7,360 bases of DNA from Oscillospiraceae bacterium (GTDB lineage: Bacteria > Bacillota > Clostridia > Oscillospirales > Oscillospiraceae). This document shows, in pieces, positions 1 through 5,325 of the stretch; position 1 is the stretch's first letter, and each line of letters begins with the position of its first letter. Location of the stretch: the NCBI GenBank assembly GCA_017936205.1, contig JAGBGB010000198.1:1-7360 (forward strand), in the 5' to 3' direction. The translations under genes were made by a program, and so were the position numbers. The notes under the pieces were generated by a model. It saw nothing but the letters and a program-made list of their open reading frames with translations, ran no database searches and was not told the DNA's origin.

Positions 1-1521
1 ACCTCCAACAACGACGGCACCCACAAGATCACCTGCTCTCGCTGCTCCTACAGTGCAAGTGAAAATTGCGGTCTGGTTGACAATGTCTGCCCCGACTGCG
101 GATACACCGTAGAGCCCGAGCTGCCCGAAGATCCTGAGGTTCCCGTAGGCGAGCTGACTGCCGGTAAGTATGTCATCGCTGCCAATGTGGACGGCGTATA
201 CTATGCAATGTCCAACACCTTCGCAAACAAGATCGCAGGCACCGAGATCACCGTTACCAACGGCAAGGTCGCTGCTGCCGATGCTGAGGGCTATGTCATT
301 GTTCTGGAAGAAGCTGACGGTGGCTGGACCATCTCTGATGGCAACGGCAACTACCTGAAGTACAGCTCCTCCACCAACCTGGCAAACAGCACCACTGCTT
401 ATGCATGGGCTATAAGCGAAGGCACCAACGGCACTTGGAGAGTTGCTGCACAGACCTCCGGTCGTGGCCTGATCTTCAGAGCTAAGACCTACAACCAGTT
501 CGGCGGCTACAATCCCAGCAACTGCACTGCAGGCAGTGCAGAGTACTTCGATGTAGAATTCCTGCCTGTCGAGGGTGCAAGTGCTCCCGCAGAGCCCTTC
601 TCCATCAAGCTGGGTCACTCCCTGAATCTGGCAAGCGACATTTCCATCAACTACGCAGTAACCACCACCGCCCTTGATGGCTACAGCAACTACTATCTGG
701 AGTGCAAGATCCCCACCTATGAGGGCAACACTCAGACCGGTACTACCACTGTTACCATCCAGCCCGTACTCACCGGCAATTACTACTACTTCACCATGAA
801 CGGCATGACCGCTGTTCAGATGAACGACATCATCGAAAGCACCCTGTACGCCACCAAGGACGGCAAGCTGTATGCCTCTGAGGTTGACACCTACAGCGTT
901 GCTACCTACGCTTACAATACCCTGATCAAGTCCGGCTCCACCGAGGAACTGAAGACTCTCTGCGTTGACCTCCTCCGCTACGGTGCAAAGGCTCAGCTCT
1001 TCAAGGGCTATCGTACCAATGCTCTGGCAGATGCAAATCTCACCGCTGAGCAGCAGGCTATGCTGACCGATCTGGAGAGCGTAAGCTTCGGTAATGTGAA
1101 GGAAGAGCAGCAGGATTGCTCCAACATCAAGATCGCATGGGTTGGCAGAGGTTTGGACCTCCAGTCTAAGGTTACCGTGCGCTTCATCGTGAAGCTCGCA
1201 GGCTACACCGGCGATGTAAGCGATCTGTCTCTGAAGATCAATTACACCGACATCACCGGTAAGGCAGTCACCGCTACCTTGGATAATGCCATCCTGTACA
1301 ATCCCACTGAGGGTTACTACGCATTCGACTTCGACGGTCTGCTTGCAGCAGAGCTGAGAAGCGTCCTCAGTGCCGCTGTTTATGCTGACGGCGCACAGGT
1401 TTCCAACACCATGCGTTACAGTGCCGACACCTACGGCAACGGCAAGGAAGGCACTCTGCTGACCCTGTGCCAGGCTCTCTTCGCTTACAGCGACAGCGCC
1501 AAGGCATACTTCACCAACTAA
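1..1521 (+). CDS. Large secreted/surface protein, C-terminal 506 residues (5' partial)
   Basis: The frame is open from the first base to a TAA at 1519-1521, so the gene starts upstream; the first in-frame ATG (187) is internal. Window residues 8-33 carry a His/Cys cluster (H8, C12-x2-C15, C23, C30-x2-C33), a short zinc-ribbon-like unit often repeated in clostridial surface proteins. A proline/glutamate-rich linker follows (about 36-52). Residues about 56-193 resemble a beta-rich, ricin/trefoil-like binding domain (GKYVIAA, NGNYLKY, GRGLIFRA, FGGY). Residues about 198-345 and 370-506 look like two diverged copies of one beta-sandwich plus helical unit: both have a 'LxLxS' start, an aromatic middle (YYYFTMNGM, GYYAFDFDG), a 'YSxxTY' element and a final helix with LC and A/Y/K residues. 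There is no LPXTG or SLH anchor at the C-terminus, so any anchor must be upstream. The substrate is unknown; a structural or carbohydrate-binding role is inferred. Confidence 0.85.
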   Translation, partial: TSNNDGTHKITCSRCSYSASENCGLVDNVCPDCGYTVEPELPEDPEVPVGELTAGKYVIAANVDGVYYAMSNTFANKIAGTEITVTNGKVAAADAEGYVIVLEEADGGWTISDGNGNYLKYSSSTNLANSTTAYAWAISEGTNGTWRVAAQTSGRGLIFRAKTYNQFGGYNPSNCTAGSAEYFDVEFLPVEGASAPAEPFSIKLGHSLNLASDISINYAVTTTALDGYSNYYLECKIPTYEGNTQTGTTTVTIQPVLTGNYYYFTMNGMTAVQMNDIIESTLYATKDGKLYASEVDTYSVATYAYNTLIKSGSTEELKTLCVDLLRYGAKAQLFKGYRTNALADANLTAEQQAMLTDLESVSFGNVKEEQQDCSNIKIAWVGRGLDLQSKVTVRFIVKLAGYTGDVSDLSLKINYTDITGKAVTATLDNAILYNPTEGYYAFDFDGLLAAELRSVLSAAVYADGAQVSNTMRYSADTYGNGKEGTLLTLCQALFAYSDSAKAYFTN

Positions 1522-1529
1522 TTTCCCCC

Positions 1530-1564
1530 GGCAGATCAGTCGGGTACGCCCCGACTGATCCGCC
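1530..1564 (+). other. Perfect hairpin just after the surface-protein stop
   Basis: An 11-bp perfect stem (1534-1544 with 1550-1560, GATCAGTCGGG and its complement) closes a 5-nt loop. It extends by a further GGC/GCC after one mismatch. No T-run follows, so it is not an intrinsic terminator by itself. It lies 9 nt after the stop codon and 20 nt before the next hairpin. It may protect the mRNA 3' end after termination at the second hairpin (inference). Confidence 0.6.
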
Positions 1565-1583
1565 ATAGAACTTCGTATCCCCA

Positions 1584-1624
1584 AGCCGCTTCCGAGGAAA
1601 CTCGGAAGCGGCTGTTTTCTTGTT
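1584..1624 (+). terminator. Intrinsic terminator of the surface-protein gene
   Basis: A 13-bp perfect stem (1584-1596 with 1601-1613) closes a GAAA tetraloop and is followed by the T-rich tail GTTTTCTTGTT. This is a strong rho-independent terminator for the upstream gene. It separates that gene's transcript from the next unit, whose promoter begins about 55 bases later. Confidence 0.93.
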
Positions 1625-1648
1625 CCGCATCCCATAGGACACTTTCAT

Positions 1649-1660
1649 ATTTCATGAAAT
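1649..1660. promoter_or_regulatory. 12-bp palindrome upstream of promoter, possible operator
   Basis: ATTTCATGAAAT is a perfect 12-bp palindrome ending 16 bases before the -35 hexamer of the 1677-1705 promoter. The position fits a dimeric regulator's site, but one short AT-rich palindrome can arise by chance, and no regulator gene is visible nearby. Confidence 0.25.
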
Positions 1661-1676
1661 CAGCAGGAAGTATGTC

Positions 1677-1705
1677 TTTACTTTTTTCATCATCAGTGGT
1701 ATGAT
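1677..1705 (+). promoter_or_regulatory. Sigma-A-type promoter with extended -10
   Basis: TTTACT (1677-1682), a 17-bp spacer, then TATGAT (1700-1705), with TG at 1697-1698 giving an extended -10 (TGGTATGAT). It follows the terminator at 1584-1624 and points at the metallo-beta-lactamase-fold gene. The predicted start of transcription is about 1712, leaving a leader of roughly 95 nt that contains a hairpin. Confidence 0.7.
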
Positions 1706-1718
1706 TTCCATAGAAGCA

Positions 1719-1744
1719 TAAAAAAAGCGCCCTCTTGTGAGGGC
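1719..1744 (-). terminator. Leader hairpin; reads as a minus-strand terminator
   Basis: GCCCTC (1729-1734), loop TTGT, GAGGGC (1739-1744), with a run of seven A just before it on the plus strand. Read on the minus strand this is a GC stem followed by a T-run, the form of an intrinsic terminator. It could stop antisense transcription from entering the 1584-1705 region. On the plus strand it would be a short stem near the 5' end of the mRNA. The stem is only 6 bp, so strength is moderate. Confidence 0.45.
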
Positions 1745-1792
1745 TGAATATGGTCTCGTATTGGCTAAGCTGTACCGTAATTATAACACGTT

Positions 1793-1800
1793 GAGGAGGA
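1793..1800 (+). promoter_or_regulatory. Ribosome binding site that fixes the start at 1806
   Basis: GAGGAGGA sits 5-6 nt before ATG 1806. The frame is open further upstream to a GTG at 1737, but that GTG lies in the loop of the leader hairpin and has no ribosome site. The ATG is therefore preferred. Confidence 0.85.
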
Positions 1801-1805
1801 GAAGA

Positions 1806-2696
1806 ATGTCAAAAAAAGAACCAATCATAGAGAAAACCAATTCCAAACCACACAGCTACAGTAAATACAGCTGGATCATTGCCTTAGTCCTCGCCCTGAT
1901 CGTGGGCTACATGGAATACCGAGCCCAAAAAGAGGCAGAAAGTCCTATGCCCGTCAATCCGGACCTACGGATCCAATTCATAGATGTAGGGCAGGCAGAT
2001 GCCGCACTACTGATCTGCGAGGGCGAAACCATGCTCATTGACGGTGGAAATGTGGAGGATGGTCAGAAGCTCTACACTCTCCTAAAAGAGCAAAAGATTA
2101 CTACTCTGGATTATGTAGTTTGCACCCATGCTCATGAGGATCATGTGGGTGGGCTGGCTGCAGCTCTTACCGCCTGTAAAGCAGATACCGTTCTGTGTCC
2201 CGTTACAGATTATGACAGCAAGGCGTTCCGTAATTTCGCTGATCGGGTGGACACCTTTACCATTCCCCATGCCGGAGATCGATTTGACTTCGGTGGTGCA
2301 AAGGTGCAGATCCTATCCTGCGATCCCGATGCGGGGGAAACCAATAACAGCTCTATAGTCCTGAAGCTTAGCTATGGTCAGACCTCCTTCCTCTTCACGG
2401 GAGATGCTGAATATGCCGCTGAACAGGCTCTGTTAGATGCAGGCTTTGATCCCTCTGCAACGGTGCTGAAGGTCGGACATCATGGCAGCTCTACCTCTAC
2501 CTCCTATCGTTTTCTCAATGCAGTCATGCCCCAATACGCTGTGATCTCTGTGGGAGAGGACAATTCCTACGGCCATCCTGACGATGAGGTGCTCAGCCGT
2601 CTTCGAGATGCGGATGTGACCATTTACCGCACAGATGAAGAGGGAGATATTTTCTGCACCAGTGATGGGAAGAAGGTTACTTTTACCCAGCCCTGA
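1806..2696 (+). CDS. Membrane-anchored metallo-beta-lactamase-fold hydrolase (ComEC C-terminal domain-like)
   Basis: This is a 296-residue protein. A Lys-rich N-terminus is followed by one hydrophobic helix (about 22-37), predicting a cytoplasmic N-terminus with the enzyme domain outside the membrane. The hydrolase domain spans about 54-295: FIDVGQADA (58-66), LIDGG (77-81), the zinc motif THAHEDHVGG (H108, H110, D112, H113), NNSS (180-183), FLFTGD (D200), VGHHGS (H225/H226) and SYGHPDD (H257). This order matches the MBL domain of ComEC and its stand-alone relatives, which are hydrolases thought to act on DNA or phosphodiesters. It lacks the ComEC channel segments, so it is not a DNA-uptake channel itself. 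No zinc ligand appears to be missing. It has its own promoter, and no terminator separates it from the phosphoesterase 74 bases downstream, so co-expression is likely. Fold assignment is firm; substrate is unknown. Confidence 0.92.
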   Translation: MSKKEPIIEKTNSKPHSYSKYSWIIALVLALIVGYMEYRAQKEAESPMPVNPDLRIQFIDVGQADAALLICEGETMLIDGGNVEDGQKLYTLLKEQKITTLDYVVCTHAHEDHVGGLAAALTACKADTVLCPVTDYDSKAFRNFADRVDTFTIPHAGDRFDFGGAKVQILSCDPDAGETNNSSIVLKLSYGQTSFLFTGDAEYAAEQALLDAGFDPSATVLKVGHHGSSTSTSYRFLNAVMPQYAVISVGEDNSYGHPDDEVLSRLRDADVTIYRTDEEGDIFCTSDGKKVTFTQP

Positions 2697-2719
2697 AAAA
2701 TCTTTAACGCCAATCGGAA

Positions 2720-2725
2720 TATAAT
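2720..2725 (+). promoter_or_regulatory. Possible -10 element before the phosphoesterase
   Basis: A perfect TATAAT lies in the 74-base gap between the two genes, about 45 bases before ATG 2771. No convincing -35 is found 16-18 bases upstream (AAAATC at 2697-2702). It could be a weak internal promoter or chance in AT-rich spacer sequence. Confidence 0.3.
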
Positions 2726-2755
2726 AATATTTAACAGCCAAACTCATACTACCCC

Positions 2756-2762
2756 AAGGGAG
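2756..2762 (+). promoter_or_regulatory. Ribosome binding site that fixes the start at 2771
   Basis: AAGGGAG ends 8 nt before ATG 2771. The alternative in-frame GTG at 2762 overlaps this site, so it cannot use it. Starting at 2771 also gives a clean signal peptide beginning MKR. Confidence 0.8.
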
Positions 2763-2770
2763 TGTTATTC

Positions 2771-3601
2771 ATGAAACGAATTCTTGCGTTCCTGATCCTT
2801 TTTGCATTGATCATACCTCTTTGCCCTGTTTCCGCCGTGGAAGCTGCACAAACGGATATTGCAATTTCCGTTGGAGCTGACGAAACAGAACGGAATTTTG
2901 TCTGGTACTCCCTGTCTTCTCAGCCGGGCAGTTTGCGGCTCTGGATCGATTGGGAGCCTATGGAGTATCTCGGCGCCTACAGCTCCACCGTAGCCAAAGC
3001 AACTGACGGAGAATACTTCATCCACAGAGTCACTCTCAAGAATCTTCTTCCGGAGATCGACTTTGTTTACCAACTGGTCAACGAGGATGTGGAGTCGCCT
3101 CTATACCGCTTTTCTACACCCGCTCTCGGAGATTTCTCCTTTGTCTTCGCCGGAGACCCCCAGTTAGGGGAAAGCAAGGATCCTACCAAGGATCGGGAGG
3201 GATGGGCACTTGCCTTGGAGCGTATCAGCAGCCACGAGGTATTCCGGGATGCTGCCTTCCTCCTTTCTGCCGGGGACCATGTGGACGAAAAGAACAACGA
3301 AGCCCATTTCGACGATCTGCTGCATCATGAAGCGCTCACCGGTATTCCCATGGCTAATGTGATTGGAAATCATGAAGCAAAGTCCGAGATCTTCTCACAG
3401 CATTTCTTCCGTCCCAATGACTCTGCTGACTACGGTGTGACCAAGGCAGGTGGGGACTGCTACTTCTTGTTTCATGATGTGCTATTTTTCCTGATCAACA
3501 GCAACAACAAGAACACAGAGCCTTTATGGAAGCCGTGCTTGCAGAGCATCCCGATCCCCTTTGGAAGGTCGTCGCCCTCCACCATTCCCTGTACACCGTA
3601 G
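2771..3601 (+). CDS. N-terminal part of the split metallophosphoesterase
   Basis: This 276-residue frame starts with a signal peptide (MKR, hydrophobic 4-20, likely cleavage after VSA22 or VEA25). Residues about 28-116 form a fibronectin-like beta-sandwich as in purple acid phosphatases. The phosphoesterase core begins with FAGDPQLG (D129; Q131 in place of the usual His), then SAGDHVD (D169, D172) and VIGNHEA (N200, H201). Residues after about 246 (KNTEPLWKP onward) look out of frame and end at TAG 3599-3601. As it stands this product would lack the downstream His ligands and the cell-wall anchor. Confidence 0.7.
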   Translation: MKRILAFLILFALIIPLCPVSAVEAAQTDIAISVGADETERNFVWYSLSSQPGSLRLWIDWEPMEYLGAYSSTVAKATDGEYFIHRVTLKNLLPEIDFVYQLVNEDVESPLYRFSTPALGDFSFVFAGDPQLGESKDPTKDREGWALALERISSHEVFRDAAFLLSAGDHVDEKNNEAHFDDLLHHEALTGIPMANVIGNHEAKSEIFSQHFFRPNDSADYGVTKAGGDCYFLFHDVLFFLINSNNKNTEPLWKPCLQSIPIPFGRSSPSTIPCTP

Positions 3602-4563
3602 CAAGTCATGCCTATGACGAAAGCATTCTGGCACGGCGAGAGGAGCTGGTTCCCCTGTTCCACGAGCTGGACATTGATGTTGTTCTCAGCGGACACGATC
3701 ATGTGTACTGCCGCAGCTATATTATGGATGGCTTAGAGCCTCTCGGTGATCCCGATATTTACGACCAGCGAAGCATCTCCTCCGTGACAAATCCGGACGG
3801 TGTGCTGTATGTCACCGCCAATTCCTCCTCCGGCTCCAAAACCTATAAGCCGAAGGAAGATATCTTTCCCTATTCCGCTGCCCAGCATCAGTACCATGTA
3901 GGAGAGCTGTCCCGTGTTTCTGTTACAGAGAGCAGCTTCTCCATTGAGACCTACCGCACAGATACCATGGAGCAGGTAGACCGCTTCACCATTTTCCGCA
4001 AGGACGAAATCCCTCACCCCTTCACCGATGTGACTTCTGATCAGTGGTATGACCGTGCTGTTCAGTATGCCTATACTCACGGAACTATGAATGGAGTGGA
4101 GGAAACCCGATTCTCCCCTAACACCCCTACTTCCAGAGCCATGTTCGTCACCATTCTCCATCGATTGGATGGAGGCAAGACTGCAAAGGCTGCGACCTTC
4201 GAAGATGTTCCTTCCACCGCCTACTATGCCAATGCGGTGAATTGGGCGGCAGAGAACGGCATCGTGACCGGAGTAAGCGCCTCCCGCTTCGCCCCTGATC
4301 AGGAGATCAGCCGGGAGCAGCTTGTAACCATGTTAGCTCGCTATGCCGCCTATTTAGGCAAAACCGTCCCTGTAGAGGATCAGACAGAGGGATATACGGA
4401 TGCTTCCCTGATCAGTCCCTATGCCCTCTCCCCCATAAACTGGGCGCTACAGGAGGGACTGCTGGTAGGCACAAGCAGTGACCGCCTCAGTCCCCAAAGC
4501 ACTGCCACCAGAGCACAGGTCGCCCAGATCATCATGCGTCTGCAGAAGCTGCTTGCAGAATAA
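3526..4563 (+). CDS. C-terminal part of the split metallophosphoesterase, with three SLH domains
   Basis: The frame is open from 3478; ATG 3526 is the first Met and encodes 345 residues, but it has no ribosome site and falls within the enzyme core, so it is probably not a true start. It holds the remaining catalytic motifs: VALHHSLYT (about residues 16-24) and VVLSGHDHVY (GHxH metal/catalytic pair), then TANSSSGS. Three S-layer-homology domains follow: FTDV...W (about 4021-4173), FEDV...YY (about 4198-4350) and a more diverged one (about 4390-4545), each with the typical 'A-W/Y-A-x-x-x-G-hydrophobic...F/L-x-P...R/S-R' pattern. SLH triplets bind pyruvylated wall polymers. It ends at TAA 4561-4563, 38 bases before a terminator. 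Confidence 0.7.
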   Translation: MEAVLAEHPDPLWKVVALHHSLYTVASHAYDESILARREELVPLFHELDIDVVLSGHDHVYCRSYIMDGLEPLGDPDIYDQRSISSVTNPDGVLYVTANSSSGSKTYKPKEDIFPYSAAQHQYHVGELSRVSVTESSFSIETYRTDTMEQVDRFTIFRKDEIPHPFTDVTSDQWYDRAVQYAYTHGTMNGVEETRFSPNTPTSRAMFVTILHRLDGGKTAKAATFEDVPSTAYYANAVNWAAENGIVTGVSASRFAPDQEISREQLVTMLARYAAYLGKTVPVEDQTEGYTDASLISPYALSPINWALQEGLLVGTSSDRLSPQSTATRAQVAQIIMRLQKLLAE

Positions 4564-4601
4564 TATTAAGACCGAACCATTCTCTACCAAACAGAGAAAA
4601 G

Positions 4602-4639
4602 AAAGCACCCTTTGTCCATAGACAAAAGGTGCTTTTCTT
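4602..4639 (+). terminator. Strong, probably bidirectional terminator
   Basis: AAAGCACC (4602-4609) pairs with GGTGCTTT (4628-4635). After one C/A mismatch TTTGTC (4611-4616) pairs with GACAAA (4621-4626) around a CATA loop. The plus strand ends TTTTCTTA. On the minus strand the stem is followed by CTTTCTTTTCTC, so it can also stop minus-strand transcription arriving through 4696-5055. It sits between convergent reading directions. Confidence 0.9.
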
Positions 4640-4695
4640 ATCGAAAGACAGACAAAAAGGAATACCGGCTCCGAATGCTGAATTATGAGTGACCC

Positions 4696-5055
4696 TTATA
4701 TCAAGCTTTTATGTCGGTTTATATCGTCTTTGATATTTAGGATCCCATCTTCAAAAGACAAATACTCCGTTCCATTATAGGTTGCCGCTGCCACAAAGAA
4801 GGAATCACCATCCATATAGATCCAGCTGGATGCAGTAATTTCAATAGGAGTATTCGTTGAAGCCACATCATAGAAACCATTCTCCACAAGTATTCGTTGA
4901 TTCTCCTTTGTAACATCAAAGTGGAATTTATACTTATTTCTAATAAAACGGATTAACCGTTTTATTATGCCGCTGGTAAGCGGCATGGCGGCAAAGCCGC
5001 CAAGAAATGCCGTGTAATACTGTTCTTGCCGCCATAGGAGGTGCAGGATATTCAT
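4696..5055 (-). CDS. Hypothetical ORF whose N-terminus is repeat-derived; possible gene remnant
   Basis: This is a 119-codon frame with ATG at 5055-5053 and TAA at 4698-4696. About the first 38 codons lie inside the multi-hairpin element at 4941-5102 and read as low-information, Arg-rich sequence. The remaining 80 or so (from YKFHFDVTKENQ to the end) look like a normal acidic protein fragment with alternating hydrophobic residues (SSWIYMDGDSFFVAAATY). No ribosome site precedes ATG 5055, which sits in a hairpin. The likeliest reading is the 3' end of an older gene now read through from an inserted repeat; a small real gene is possible. I do not recognise the family. Confidence 0.35.
   Translation of the reverse strand: MNILHLLWRQEQYYTAFLGGFAAMPLTSGIIKRLIRFIRNKYKFHFDVTKENQRILVENGFYDVASTNTPIEITASSWIYMDGDSFFVAAATYNGTEYLSFEDGILNIKDDINRHKSLI
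4849..4900. repeat. 12-bp direct repeat, 40-bp period
   Basis: AGTATTCGTTGA occurs at 4849-4860 and again at 4889-4900. The 40-base spacing is not a multiple of three, so the copies fall in different frames of the overlapping minus-strand ORF. This argues against a protein repeat. Confidence 0.5.
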
Positions 5056-5102
5056 CCTGCAATAAAATGGTTTTCAAACCATTTTATCAAGAAACAGTAT
5101 TA
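4941..5102. repeat. Compact multi-hairpin element (possible repeat, MITE-like or structured RNA)
   Basis: Five strong hairpins lie in 162 bases. A is 4941-4951 with 4957-4967 (11 bp). B is 4967-4974 with 4979-4986 (8 bp). C is 4986-4992 with 4996-5002 (7 bp). D is 5042-5049 with 5054-5061 (8 bp). E is 5062-5073 with 5076-5087 (up to 12 bp). D and E are enclosed by an outer stem, 5015-5028 with 5088-5102, interrupted by one bulged base. Hairpins A, B and C abut or share their boundary base, as do D and E. This density is far above what coding or spacer sequence shows elsewhere in the window. The minus-strand reading contains CACCTCCT (5036-5043), identical to the anti-Shine-Dalgarno end of 16S rRNA. 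No transposase is present. A non-autonomous element or a repeat family is the best guess; the orientation is uncertain. Confidence 0.65.
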
Positions 5103-5236
5103 TAGTCAGTCAAAGACCTTTCCGGATTTGGCTCTGCGCCCAAGAACTTTTTCACGATTTCACGATCATCAAATGTGATTGTCATAACAACATCACAGAC
5201 AGGGATGGCTTCGGAGGACAGAACGCTCTCTGAAGA
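5087..5236 (-). pseudogene. 5'-truncated coding remnant ending in the hairpin element
   Basis: On the minus strand a frame is open for 49 codons after a TAG at 5239-5237, and ends at TGA 5089-5087 within the outer stem of the hairpin element. It contains an internal ATG at 5185 that would give 32 residues, but no ribosome site precedes it. The translation (around VCDVVMTITFDDREIVKKF) is protein-like, with a plausible strand-helix pattern and an acidic/basic mix. This suggests the tail of a gene whose front is missing. I do not recognise it. Confidence 0.35.
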
Positions 5237-5252
5237 CTAACCCAAATTCTAA

Positions 5253-5290
5253 TATAATTGCACCCCTTTTTGAGGTTAGGGGGTGCAAAG
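5253..5290 (-). terminator. Stem-loop after the small minus-strand gene, likely terminator
   Basis: A 9-bp perfect stem, TTGCACCCC (5258-5266) with GGGGTGCAA (5280-5288), has a 13-nt loop and lies about 38 bases beyond the stop codon at 5326. On the minus strand it is followed by TTATATTAG, a weak T-rich tail. It fits an intrinsic terminator of the three-gene minus-strand operon, though the long loop and interrupted tail reduce certainty. Confidence 0.55.
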
Positions 5291-5325
5291 CCTTTTTAGG
5301 AAGTGCATTTCTTGTGCTGGACAAA

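Larger units (their letters stand above)
2771..4563 (+). pseudogene. Frameshifted secreted metallophosphoesterase with three SLH domains
   Basis: Two overlapping frames encode consecutive parts of one protein of about 597 residues: signal peptide, an N-terminal beta-sandwich of the purple-acid-phosphatase type, a calcineurin-like phosphoesterase core and three S-layer-homology domains. The first frame covers up to about 3510 and then runs into a TAG at 3599-3601. The second frame is open from 3478 to 4563. Homology-like signal passes from FFLINSNN in the first frame to EHRAFMEAVL in the second within the AAC/CAA-rich stretch 3497-3516. Loss of one base there (or gain of two) explains it. The intact enzyme would be secreted, held on the cell wall by its SLH domains and would cleave phosphoesters outside the cell. 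With the shift, the first product lacks the C-terminal metal ligands. All catalytic motifs on both sides are still intact, so the lesion is either recent or an assembly error. Confidence 0.8.

Noticed and set aside
1761..1787. TTGGCT / TATAAC promoter-like pair
   Set aside because: The spacer is 15 bp, and transcription would start at or within the ribosome site of the gene. The extended -10 promoter at 1677-1705 is much better.
1737..1805. Upstream in-frame GTG start for the MBL-fold protein, adding 23 residues
   Set aside because: The GTG is in a hairpin loop with no ribosome site, and the added residues are Arg-rich and precede the natural Lys-rich membrane-anchor start. GAGGAGGA at 1793-1800 supports ATG 1806.
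3497..3516. Programmed -1 ribosomal frameshift joining the two phosphoesterase frames
   Set aside because: No X-XXY-YYZ slippery heptamer or clear downstream pseudoknot is seen, and this family is not known to use recoding. A simple indel fits better.
3733..4161. Minus-strand open frame of 142 codons opposite the phosphoesterase
   Set aside because: It lies fully antisense to well-supported catalytic and SLH domains, has no ribosome site and reads as Gly/His-rich nonsense.
4941..5102. CRISPR array
   Set aside because: The hairpins all differ in sequence and there are no regularly spaced identical repeats.
5099..5127. TATAAT on the minus strand (5104-5099) as a promoter for the 4696-5055 ORF
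   Set aside because: The 17-bp-spaced -35 position reads ATCCGG, and the nearby TTGACT is only 4 bases from the -10. The hexamer is part of the remnant frame and the outer stem arm.
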